DNA of 57,699 bases from Bacillota bacterium (GTDB lineage: Bacteria; Bacillota; Sulfobacillia; Sulfobacillales; Sulfobacillaceae): contig JAJZZI010000126.1 of assembly GCA_021797635.1 (NCBI GenBank), positions 1 to 57,699 of the forward strand, written 5' to 3'. Within the stretch, counting starts at the first letter, position 1. Every line of letters begins with the position of its first letter. The notes under the pieces are model-generated. The model made no database searches. It saw nothing but the letters and a program-made list of their open reading frames with translations, and was not told where the DNA came from. A program made the translations under genes and the position numbers. This document shows positions 8,688-16,280 of the stretch, one piece after another.

Positions 8688-9887
8688 GTGAAGTTAGGAA
8701 AATCGGATCTACTTCTTTGGGTAATGGCCTTCATATCGGCCGCTACCGTGGCGAACTTGTGGTACAATCAACCACTTTTAGGAGCCATGGCAGAGACCTT
8801 TGGTCGGGCGCCCGCCGTCCTAGGTAGGGTCGCAACGCTGACCCAAGCGGGCTATGCCATAGGGCTTTTCTTCTTTGTGCCGCTGGGAGATTTGGTCGAG
8901 CGTCGACGGCTCATCGTGCTTCTCACGGTGGCCGTGGGTCTTGCTTTAATTCTACAAAGCTCGGCACCGTCCCTGATCTGGCTGGAAATTGCCGCCGGTC
9001 TTGTTGGATTGACTACGCCCATCCCCCAAATCATCTTACCGCTGGTGGCCGACTTGTCGGATCCTGCGGGCCGTGGACGCGCGGTGGGCGTCGTGATGGG
9101 GGGGCTCCTAATTGGGATCTTGGCTGCGCGTACCATTGCGGGATTTGTGGCCAGCTGGCTAGGATGGCGAATGGTCTTTCGCGGGGCGGCCCTGCTCATG
9201 CTGATCGTGGCCCTTTTGGTGCGAAGATTCTTTCCCATCAGCCACCCGCACCCGACAAACCTACGTTACCGCCAAATTTTAGGTAGCCTTTGGCCACTCT
9301 TTCGAACTCAACCAGAACTTGCCTCCGCCGCGATGACCGGAGCAGCGCTATTTGCGACCTTCAGCGGGTTTTGGACCGCGCTGACGTTTTTGCTGCGTAA
9401 GGCCCCCTTTCACTACAGCCCTGAAGTCATTGGCCTATTTGGCCTGGTAGGGATCGGAGGAGCCAGTGTGGCGCCTCTGGCGGGCAGACTTGCGGACTCG
9501 GGCGATCCCCGCCGCACGGTAACGATGGCCTTATTCGGTTCAGCAATATCCATGGCCTGGCTTCTTTTGGCCCCTCGAACGGTGTGGGCTATCATCATCG
9601 GCATCGTATTACTCGACGTCGCGACGCAGTCGGGGCAGATTTCGAATCAATCCAGGATTTATTCCTTGAGCCATACGGCTCGTTCGCGCCTGAATACGGT
9701 CTATATGGTCTCATATTTTGTTGGTGGCGCGATGGGATCGGGCGTGGCCAGCATGGCCTGGGGATTTCTGGGTTGGCCGGGGGTGACGGCAGCGGGCATG
9801 GGGTTTTTGGCACTCGGAGGCTTGGCCCATCACTGGGGATACGTGAAGTCTAAGCCTCCGAGTGCGTCTCAAACGGGGCAAGGTTAA
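8688..9887 (+). CDS. MFS transporter
   Basis: A 399-residue major facilitator permease. The N-terminal half carries WYNQPLLGAMAETFGR and the loop 2-3 motif PLGDLVERRR, a good match to the MFS G-x-x-x-D-R-x-G-R-R pattern. The second half has the related PLAGRLADSGDPRR loop. About 12 helices are visible. The arrangement resembles the YnfM/CynX-type and multidrug members, but the substrate is not predictable. The GTG at 8688 is preceded by GGAGGGATG. The stop overlaps by a few bases the stop of the convergent galT. Confidence 0.87.
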   Translation: MKLGKSDLLLWVMAFISAATVANLWYNQPLLGAMAETFGRAPAVLGRVATLTQAGYAIGLFFFVPLGDLVERRRLIVLLTVAVGLALILQSSAPSLIWLEIAAGLVGLTTPIPQIILPLVADLSDPAGRGRAVGVVMGGLLIGILAARTIAGFVASWLGWRMVFRGAALLMLIVALLVRRFFPISHPHPTNLRYRQILGSLWPLFRTQPELASAAMTGAALFATFSGFWTALTFLLRKAPFHYSPEVIGLFGLVGIGGASVAPLAGRLADSGDPRRTVTMALFGSAISMAWLLLAPRTVWAIIIGIVLLDVATQSGQISNQSRIYSLSHTARSRLNTVYMVSYFVGGAMGSGVASMAWGFLGWPGVTAAGMGFLALGGLAHHWGYVKSKPPSASQTGQG

Positions 9888-10801
9888 ATCAGATAGCGAG
9901 CGAAAGCTGCTTCCACTAAGGGCCGTAGTCGGTGAGCCACCGTTTCGGGCAGCATGTCGCCCACGAACGCTCCCATGGCGAGCTCAGAACCGGCTAGATA
10001 TTTGATCTTGTCCCGCCCTCGCTCAATGGGCAGGAAGTCGAAACGCAGATGATATTGTTCGCGGCCAAAGTGATGGGCGGGAGCTTGATAGAGTGCTAAG
10101 ACTAAGGCCGTACGATGACCGAAGTAAGCGTCATAGGCCTGGTAGACCGTCTGAATGATGGCCATGGCCTCTTTGGCGGATGATTCCGGTATGGGAATCA
10201 TGTCACAGTGGTGCTTAAGCGGGTAAAGCGTCAATTGAAAAGGCATGCGCGCCGCCCAAGGGGCGATTAGTTGCCAGTCAGGAGTACTCAAGAGCGTGCG
10301 CGCTCCCAGATCCGGGCCATCGCCCAGGCAGAGGGCGCAGTGGGAGTTTGACCCGCGGATGGTTTCGCTGACCATGCGTGGCGGCAAAAAGGGATAGGCA
10401 TAGATTTGGCCATGGGGATGGGCAATGCTGGCGCCTACTTTTTTGCCGCGATTTTCAAAGACAAATACCTGAGCAACATCTGCACGGCGATTTAAGCACT
10501 GTGTGCGATCGCACCATGCATCCCAGATGGCTTGTGCGTGGCTCAGGGGCAGTGTCGCCAGATCAGCCCAATGATCGGCCGCATATACGACAATTTCGCT
10601 GTGGCCAGGGGCGTCAAACGCGGGGAAGCGATTATCGAACACGGCGACCTCAAAGGGTTCAGTGCCTACCTCAGTCCCGGGTCCCGGGCAAAAGGGACAG
10701 GGAGTCGCGTTGCCGGCAGAGACGGTTAGCGGTCGGATTTGCCGGTCGCCGGAGAGACTAATCCATGCGCCCGTCAATGGATCTTGGCGGATCTCAGGCA
10801 T
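9884..10801 (-). CDS. galT: Galactose-1-phosphate uridylyltransferase
   Basis: GalT (Leloir pathway, cytoplasm) swaps UMP between UDP-glucose and galactose-1-phosphate. The protein from ATG 10801 is 305 residues and begins MPEIRQDPLTGAW, the classical GalT start. Cys35 and Cys38 (PCPFC) match the structural metal site, and HPH at 128-130 inside AHPHGQIYAYP is the catalytic His-Pro-His triad whose last histidine carries the uridylyl group. The start at 10801 is chosen because AGGAGG lies 9 bases upstream inside the end of galE; the open frame upstream lacks GalT-like sequence. It overlaps galE by 8 bases, implying translational coupling. At 305 residues it is slightly shorter than E. coli GalT (348). 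Confidence 0.93.
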   Translation of the reverse strand: MPEIRQDPLTGAWISLSGDRQIRPLTVSAGNATPCPFCPGPGTEVGTEPFEVAVFDNRFPAFDAPGHSEIVVYAADHWADLATLPLSHAQAIWDAWCDRTQCLNRRADVAQVFVFENRGKKVGASIAHPHGQIYAYPFLPPRMVSETIRGSNSHCALCLGDGPDLGARTLLSTPDWQLIAPWAARMPFQLTLYPLKHHCDMIPIPESSAKEAMAIIQTVYQAYDAYFGHRTALVLALYQAPAHHFGREQYHLRFDFLPIERGRDKIKYLAGSELAMGAFVGDMLPETVAHRLRPLVEAAFARYLI

Positions 10802-11873
10802 GATCGCCATCCTCCTCCTGACTCGCTTGCCAGGCATCGCTGACCACGGCCTCGATGTTGGAGTGTCGAGGCTCCCACTTGAGCAGGAGCTTGGCCTGAT
10901 CAATGTCGGCGACTAGACGAGGCGGATCGCCGGCTCGCCGATCGGTTAACTGCGGCGGAACGGCATTGCCGCTGATTCGAGAAAACGTGTGGATAAGTTC
11001 CAACACGGAGGTGCCTTTGCCCGATCCGAGATTAATCGGCATCGGAGTTCCGCCGGTTGCCAGGTATCCGGCTGCACGGAGGTGCGCATCAACCAGATCG
11101 GCCACGTGAATATAGTCGCGAATGGCACTGCCATCCGGCGTGTCGTAGTCATGGCCATAGACCACGGGTTGCCTTCCCTGTCGGATAGCCGTGGCCATTA
11201 AGGGAAGGACATGCGTTTCTGGCTGATGGCGTTCTCGCACCGTACCAAGATGCCCGGCCGCATTGAAGTATCGCAAGGCAACGTAGGGCATTTGGTAGGC
11301 GCGATAGTAATCGTCAAGGATTTGCTCGAACTGTCGCTTGGTCGTTCCGTACGGTGAGAGAGGCTCCTTCTTAGCGGTCTCTGGGATGGGCACCGTTTCC
11401 GGGTTGCCGTAAACGCCCGCCGAAGAGGAGAACACGAGCGGAATGGGGGTGCCAAGGCGCAAGTGATCAAGCATATGAATCGCTTCGCTGACGTTTTGCT
11501 GATAGTACCGGGCCGGGTCGGACACCGATTCGGCTACGGAAATAAGGCCGGCACAGTGATAGACAACCTCTATCTGATAGCGTGCGCGAATAAACTCCCA
11601 GACCTCGAGGTCGCCCACGGAGCCACGGACCACATCGATCTTGGGCACCTGGCTAGGAATCTCTCTTACGTCAACCACGACCACCGTCTTCCCTTCCGCC
11701 CGAAGGCGGTAGGCGAGCGACTGCCCGATATACCCTAGTCCCCCGGTAATAATCGAAGCGGTGGGCAAAGCGGGTGCGGTGCTTGGCCGTCGATAGTAAT
11801 GAATCGTACGCCCGTCGGGCATGGATCGTGATGTATGCGTGGTCTTGTCGCTTTCTACGGACATGCGGGCCAT
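10794..11873 (-). CDS. galE: UDP-glucose 4-epimerase
   Basis: GalE interconverts UDP-galactose and UDP-glucose with bound NAD. The NAD-binding glycine loop GGLGYIG sits at residues 44-50, and the catalytic YxxxK is Y175-GTT-K179, preceded by the FSSSAGVYG strand (about 148-156). ALRYFNAAGH and the DGSAIRDYIHVADLVDAH segment are typical GalE substrate-site motifs. There are about 38 residues before the Rossmann fold, an unusual N-terminal extension. The true start may be ATG 11873 or ATG 11864, since AAGGAG lies only 2 bases before the former. The gene starts 8 bases after panB and overlaps galT, so panB-galE-galT form one reverse-strand operon. Confidence 0.93.
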   Translation of the reverse strand: MARMSVESDKTTHTSRSMPDGRTIHYYRRPSTAPALPTASIITGGLGYIGQSLAYRLRAEGKTVVVVDVREIPSQVPKIDVVRGSVGDLEVWEFIRARYQIEVVYHCAGLISVAESVSDPARYYQQNVSEAIHMLDHLRLGTPIPLVFSSSAGVYGNPETVPIPETAKKEPLSPYGTTKRQFEQILDDYYRAYQMPYVALRYFNAAGHLGTVRERHQPETHVLPLMATAIRQGRQPVVYGHDYDTPDGSAIRDYIHVADLVDAHLRAAGYLATGGTPMPINLGSGKGTSVLELIHTFSRISGNAVPPQLTDRRAGDPPRLVADIDQAKLLLKWEPRHSNIEAVVSDAWQASQEEDGDHA

Positions 11874-11880
11874 CGCTCCT

Positions 11881-12753
11881 TCAATCTCTTTTCACTTCTT
11901 GACTCATGGTATCAGACAATGGGCATCGACTCTGAAAACGGGCCCATTCTTTATCGGCAATATGATAGGCATGGTCGGAATCGGGGAACGTTCCGTTCAA
12001 CACGGCCTCGCGGTATTGCTCCAGGCCTTGACCAAGGACTTGGCGGCCTTGGGCGAAGGGCGTGACAAACTTCGGTGTTCGTTCAGACAAACCGAGACAG
12101 TCATGAAAGACGAGGACCTGGCCATCTGTGGCTTGGCCCGCGCCAATGCCGATACTAGGCACGGCGATCCGTTCGGTAATCAGCTCGGCGACGCGGTCGG
12201 GAATGCCTTCGAGCACCAACGCCGTAATCCCTGCCTGAACCAGGCTTTGCGCGTCGTCCAAGATTTGAACAATGGCTTCTTCGGTTTTGGCTTGGACCCG
12301 GTAGCCGCCCATAATATGTACGCTCTGAGGAGTAAGACCCAGATGTCCCACGACCGGGATCCCTTCGCTGACTAGTCGTTGGACACACTCAGCCACACGA
12401 CGACCCCCTTCCAACTTGACCGCGTCTGCTGACGCTTCTTGCATCAGTCGGCCGGCATTGGTGAGCGCGATCTCTGGGGAGCGGTAGGTCAGAAAGGGAA
12501 GATCGACGACCATCACCGTTTGAGGTGCGCCCCGGCGCACGACCCGGGCGTGGTAAACCATGTCATCCGTCGTCACCGCGAGGGTATTGCTATAGCCAAG
12601 CATCGTCATGCCCAACGAGTCGCCCACCAGGATAGCATCCATGGAAGCGGCCTCAGCCAGTTGCGCTTGGATGAAATCGTAGGCGGTCAGCCAGACTTGT
12701 GGACGTTGTGCCTTGAGCATCCCCAAGTCCTGAGCAGTCTTAGGTCGTACCAC
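11881..12753 (-). CDS. panB: 3-methyl-2-oxobutanoate (ketopantoate) hydroxymethyltransferase
   Basis: PanB adds a hydroxymethyl group from methylene-tetrahydrofolate to alpha-ketoisovalerate, the first committed step of pantothenate and CoA synthesis. Family hallmarks include LTAYDFIQAQLAE (residues near 20-32), ILVGDSLGMTMLGY, VVDLPFLTY, the metal/substrate segment VKLEGG, GHLGLTPQS and GIGAGQATDGQVLVFHD. GTG at 12753 is chosen because GGGAGGGG ends 9 bases upstream; the longer frame from 12783 would run through the ribosome site. The result is 290 residues, against 265-280 for most PanB. panC and panD are not adjacent; instead it leads an operon with galE and galT, an unusual partnership. 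Confidence 0.95.
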   Translation of the reverse strand: MVRPKTAQDLGMLKAQRPQVWLTAYDFIQAQLAEAASMDAILVGDSLGMTMLGYSNTLAVTTDDMVYHARVVRRGAPQTVMVVDLPFLTYRSPEIALTNAGRLMQEASADAVKLEGGRRVAECVQRLVSEGIPVVGHLGLTPQSVHIMGGYRVQAKTEEAIVQILDDAQSLVQAGITALVLEGIPDRVAELITERIAVPSIGIGAGQATDGQVLVFHDCLGLSERTPKFVTPFAQGRQVLGQGLEQYREAVLNGTFPDSDHAYHIADKEWARFQSRCPLSDTMSQEVKRD

Positions 12754-12844
12754 GATGTTTATCCCCTCCCAAAAGTGGTGCAAGGCTTTTAAGGCCTGCC
12801 CGATTAGCCATATGCCTGGGATTCATGTGACGCGTATCAGGCAT

Positions 12845-12872
12845 TTTGCATCTTCATGACTTATGATATAAC
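12845..12872 (+). promoter_or_regulatory. Possible promoter for the 12927 gene
   Basis: TTTGCA (12845-12850) and TATAAC (12867-12872) are 16 bases apart, a moderate match to the vegetative promoter, about 55 bases before the start codon. The 170-base region between panB and this gene otherwise shows only the AAAGGAG ribosome site. Confidence 0.4.
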
Positions 12873-12926
12873 TCAATGACAGTTTGCACATCTTTAGCAA
12901 CACACCATGGGTCAAAGGAGATTGAG

Positions 12927-13610
12927 ATGAGCTATAAAACGGTACCGCACCGATGGATGGAGACCCTGGCCGACGACCCGGTACGTGTTGTGGGAGGGTG
13001 CGGCTTGCCAAACGATGGCCCAAAAGTACTGGTCGATTCGCCGACTCCTTGGTCCCAGAGAATTTCTGCTTGGTTAGAGGGACTGGTGTTGACCGTGGGC
13101 GGGGACGCGGGAACCGCCTATCATCCAGCGACGAAGCCTCCCTCCAGTTGTCCGAGGTTGCCTTCGCCAGATGACTTGGCCGTGATCGTCATGTCACGCC
13201 CGGGAGAAGGCTACGCCTACTCGCATCGGGCCGTGTTTAGTGCTGGCCAGGCCATGCAGGCCTTTGGCATCACACGGGTCGTCGATGCTCCGGATGCGAT
13301 TTCTTGGTGGAATGAATGGCCATGGACGGAGGGCTCAGAGCAACGATGGACACCAAAGCCTAGCCCAATTGCGGGATGCCTCGCCTTTGGGCAGGGGGAT
13401 CGGCTGGTGTACTGGCATCCTAGCGTCTTAGGACCGATGATGATGGAAGATGGCCAAGGTGCTCGCCACTGGGCGCCAGAGTTAACTGGGTCGACCGAGG
13501 GCAGCTTCGCCATCCGAGGCGAGGCGGTGCCAGAAGGACGCTGGACGGGCAAGGAAGTCGTTCCGGTAACCTTTCCTGGGGGGTGGTGGTTTGCCAATCC
13601 CCCCGTCTAG
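12927..13610 (+). CDS. Hypothetical protein with faint resemblance to AMP-binding (ANL) enzymes
   Basis: A 227-residue protein that I do not recognise firmly. The segment DDLAVIVMSRPGEGYAYSHRAV (described in parts: DDLAVIVMSRP at about 85-95, GYAYSHRAV following) has the spacing and SH-R-A ending of the adenylate-forming A3 motif, which normally reads TSGTTGxPKGVxxSHRA. The conserved lysine and most glycines are missing, so any such domain would be degenerate or truncated; full ANL enzymes exceed 500 residues. The rest is rich in tryptophan, glycine and proline, with no signal peptide or membrane helix. ATG 12927 follows AAAGGAG by 6 bases. It stands alone between panB (divergent) and ddl. 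Confidence 0.6.
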   Translation: MSYKTVPHRWMETLADDPVRVVGGCGLPNDGPKVLVDSPTPWSQRISAWLEGLVLTVGGDAGTAYHPATKPPSSCPRLPSPDDLAVIVMSRPGEGYAYSHRAVFSAGQAMQAFGITRVVDAPDAISWWNEWPWTEGSEQRWTPKPSPIAGCLAFGQGDRLVYWHPSVLGPMMMEDGQGARHWAPELTGSTEGSFAIRGEAVPEGRWTGKEVVPVTFPGGWWFANPPV

Positions 13611-13713
13611 CCCGAACCAGCCCGAAGCTCCCCCATAATCCGGTGTCACCCAGGCAAGTCGACTCGTATGATGCCGTAACGAAGGGATCGTCCCTAAAGG
13701 AGTGGATTTTAGA

Positions 13714-14784
13714 TTGCCTAAAAAGTTGAGGGTGGCAGTGCTCTTTGGTGGAAAATCTGAGGAGCATCAGGTCTCGATGATGTCTGCCAAGGCCGTATTG
13801 GAAGCCCTATCGTCCGGGCCGTATGAATTAATACCAGTGGCGATTAGCCGAGAAGGAAAGTGGAATGCCGGTCGGCCCGCACTCGATATGATGCGCCGCG
13901 CCATCGGCAGCGCTCCGGAGGCCTTGTCCCTGGGGTTAACCTCCAAGGAAGGCGAAAAAGGGCTCCTTCAGCTTTTTCAAGCCCAAGCTGGGAGCCCATT
14001 CGCTGATGTGGTGATCCCCATGTTGCACGGCCCGTTCGGAGAAGACGGAAGTGTCCAAGGGTTGTTGGAACTAGCGGGTATTGCCTACGTCGGCTCTGGC
14101 GTGCTAGGATCAGCCCTTGGTATGGATAAGGTGGCAATGAAGACGATGCTCGGTGCTCACGGCATCGCCCAGGTGGGCTATCATGGGTTTTCTCGTGGGC
14201 AGTGGCGAACGGATCGTCAAGCGGTATTGACGGAGATAGAGCGAAAATTGCCCTATCCCATTTTCGTTAAACCGGCCAACCTAGGGTCTAGTGTGGGAGT
14301 ATCCAAGGCAGGGAACCGTGAGCGACTAGAAGCGGCCATTGATTTAGCCCAACACTATGATCGACGGCTCATTGCGGAAGAGGGCGTTGATGCCCGTGAA
14401 TTTGAAGTGGGGATCTTAGGTTCGCAGGCGGCGGAGGCTTCAGTGGTCGGAGAAGTGCAAGTGCAAGGCCATGATTTTTATGATTATGACGCTAAGTATG
14501 GGGATCAGGGGACGGTCATGACCATACCCGCCAATATTCCCGGTGAGGTATCTGAGTCCATGCGTGCCATGGCGATTCGGGCATTTCATGCCTTGGACCT
14601 CGCAGGGCTGGCGCGAGTCGACTTCTTTTGGGAGCGGCAAACCGGAAGAATTTTGTTGAATGAGGTCAATACTTTGCCCGGGTTTACTCCTTACAGCATG
14701 TATCCGGTACTATGGCAAGCATCTGGCGTTTCCTACGCGAGCCTCTTAGATCGACTCATGATCTTGGCCCTTAACCGTGATTAA
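13714..14784 (+). CDS. ddl: D-alanine--D-alanine ligase
   Basis: Ddl joins two D-alanines with ATP for the peptidoglycan pentapeptide. From TTG 13714 the protein is 356 residues and starts PKKLRVAVLFGGKSEEHQVS, with the diagnostic GGKSxEHxVS. Later motifs are LHGPFGEDGSVQGLLE, the ATP-grasp loop PIFVKPANLGSSVGVSK, and the metal/substrate end LNEVNTLPGFTPYSMYP. All catalytic regions look intact. The TTG start is preferred over GTG 13702 because AAAGGAG directly abuts the GTG but is 11 bases from the TTG. It agrees with a D-Ala-D-Ala peptidoglycan and with murE further on, though the two genes are not linked. Confidence 0.95.
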   Translation: MPKKLRVAVLFGGKSEEHQVSMMSAKAVLEALSSGPYELIPVAISREGKWNAGRPALDMMRRAIGSAPEALSLGLTSKEGEKGLLQLFQAQAGSPFADVVIPMLHGPFGEDGSVQGLLELAGIAYVGSGVLGSALGMDKVAMKTMLGAHGIAQVGYHGFSRGQWRTDRQAVLTEIERKLPYPIFVKPANLGSSVGVSKAGNRERLEAAIDLAQHYDRRLIAEEGVDAREFEVGILGSQAAEASVVGEVQVQGHDFYDYDAKYGDQGTVMTIPANIPGEVSESMRAMAIRAFHALDLAGLARVDFFWERQTGRILLNEVNTLPGFTPYSMYPVLWQASGVSYASLLDRLMILALNRD

Positions 14785-14989
14785 GCCCTCCCCCATCCAT
14801 GGCTCGATCGTCGTCGCGGCATCGATTAATTTCGGTATGGTAAAAAACGGGGATAGGGCATATGCGCCTAGGCTTTAAAAATGGCTTAGCCATCAAAGGT
14901 GATCACGACCAGCGGAATCCAACGAGGCGTCGTGTTTACGACGCTGGTTCAAGCTGACACAGAGACAGCGAAGGGAGGGATGCGCTCCG

Positions 14990-15958
14990 ATGGCCGCCGA
15001 GGGCGATTGCGTAATGACTGACACGACCTTGCAGCAGCTGATCCAACGATTTGTGCCCGCTTCAGATTTATATTATTTTGAGGATAGCCAAACCCTGAGT
15101 GCCCTTCTTCAGGCAGGCGTTGCCGTATACACTCGGCAAGAATTTTCTGCGAGCTATCCGTGCTTTTCCTTAGACTATGGAGACGTTTATCACGTGGGTA
15201 GGCTGTCGCTTGCCGATTCCGCATGGCGGACACTTCTTCCTGCCCACCAGTTGAGTGTCTTGAGTCCTACGCTCTTGGAGAAGTTGCTAGCGTATCAAGT
15301 TAGGTGTGGACGCGGGCACGTTTATGACGCGGACTGGTTTTTGGAGGGGGAACGCCCCGTCAACACCACCGTCACCGTAGATGGACGGTGGTTTTACCTT
15401 CTTACCGCGGCGGACTGGGCGCAATATAGCATGGATGTCCGCAAAGAATGGGTATTGAAGTGGCTTAGCAATCGGCATCAGTACGACCGATCCACGGTCT
15501 TAGATCTCGAACCCGCCCACGAGCGTGTGCCTTATGCCCTGATCACCGAATATGCCGGAACGTTTGCCGCTGAGAGTGGTCCGAATTGCTTTGCTGCCAC
15601 GATAGCCATGGTGGTTGGAGGAAGTGGGCCCCACCATTATCCCCAAAGTCGTTGTCTGATGGCTCAGTGGCTCCATCCCGAGCCGTTTTTCCGTCTGCTT
15701 CGGGCGCAAGGGTATGTGAAAGTGACCGAGTTACGCAAGATAAGCGAAGGGTCAGCGGTCATCCCCTCGGACGTCTTGGTGTGGTACACCCGGGATGCGG
15801 GGGTGGTCCATGCAGCCTTCGCTGTCACGCATGTATTGGTGTTTCAGAAAAACGCGCAAGGCTGGGATCATCCGTGGCAGGTTTTGAGCCTGGCCGACGT
15901 GTGGTATAACGAATGCTTGCCTTCAGGAGGGCATATCGATCTTTATCGACGAGTGTGA
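14990..15958 (+). CDS. Hypothetical protein, putative cysteine-peptidase-like C-terminal domain
   Basis: A 322-residue soluble protein that I cannot assign with confidence. Its C-terminal third has a papain/NlpC-like order of residues. Cys200 begins a helix in SGPNCFAATIAMVVGG; His274 lies in VVHAAFAV after a strand DVLVWYTRD; polar N288 or D293 occurs in the next strand VLVFQKNAQGWDHPW. The N-terminal 180 residues are rich in aromatic residues and show no known motif. No signal peptide is visible, so it would act in the cytoplasm. ATG 14990 follows GGGAGGG; an alternative ATG is 15014. The 205-base gap before it contains a short palindrome (ATGGC TTA GCCAT) but no clear promoter. Confidence 0.62.
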   Translation: MAAEGDCVMTDTTLQQLIQRFVPASDLYYFEDSQTLSALLQAGVAVYTRQEFSASYPCFSLDYGDVYHVGRLSLADSAWRTLLPAHQLSVLSPTLLEKLLAYQVRCGRGHVYDADWFLEGERPVNTTVTVDGRWFYLLTAADWAQYSMDVRKEWVLKWLSNRHQYDRSTVLDLEPAHERVPYALITEYAGTFAAESGPNCFAATIAMVVGGSGPHHYPQSRCLMAQWLHPEPFFRLLRAQGYVKVTELRKISEGSAVIPSDVLVWYTRDAGVVHAAFAVTHVLVFQKNAQGWDHPWQVLSLADVWYNECLPSGGHIDLYRRV

Positions 15959-16230
15959 CGATAAAACGGTCACGGTGCCCGATGTTCGGTGAGGCCCGGT
16001 TGGGCTCGTTCGTGCCACAGCATCTGCCCTCAACCATTGTGGTAGCTCATGGTAAGTAGTTCTACGGGTGGGATTTTCGCGTGCCGATTCCAATGGGCGG
16101 GGATGGAAGCGGAGCCTATCGAATTCAGATCTCCTATTCCAATCTTGGTTGAACTGGGGAATTTGCGAATGATGGCGGTTTGGACTAACGAGGGAACAAT
16201 TCTAACCTCACGTGGTATCGTACATAGCCG
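15959..16230 (+). other. Intergenic region without a supported gene
   Basis: A short open frame exists at 16049-16276 but it lacks a ribosome site, runs into the terminator hairpin and has no recognisable composition. I see nothing else here. Confidence 0.4.
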
Positions 16231-16268
16231 CAAAAAAGCAGCAGAGCGTATAATGCTGCTCTGCTGCT
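16231..16268 (-). terminator. Intrinsic terminator of the secreted-protein gene
   Basis: A perfect 11-bp stem, AGCAGCAGAGC (16237-16247) with GCTCTGCTGCT (16258-16268), has a 10-base loop. On the minus strand it is followed by a run of six T, making a classical rho-independent terminator 13 bases after the stop at 16281. Confidence 0.88.
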
Positions 16269-16280
16269 TGATTTGATGGC

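Noticed and set aside
10378-10761. A 127-codon frame antisense to galT
   Set aside because: The opposite strand carries intact GalT motifs; no ribosome site and no recognisable product.
11821-12375. A 184-codon frame on the plus strand over panB and the galE start
   Set aside because: PanB motifs on the other strand are continuous; this frame is a shadow.
16049-16276. A 75-codon open frame before the terminator
   Set aside because: No ribosome site, ends within the terminator stem, low plausibility.
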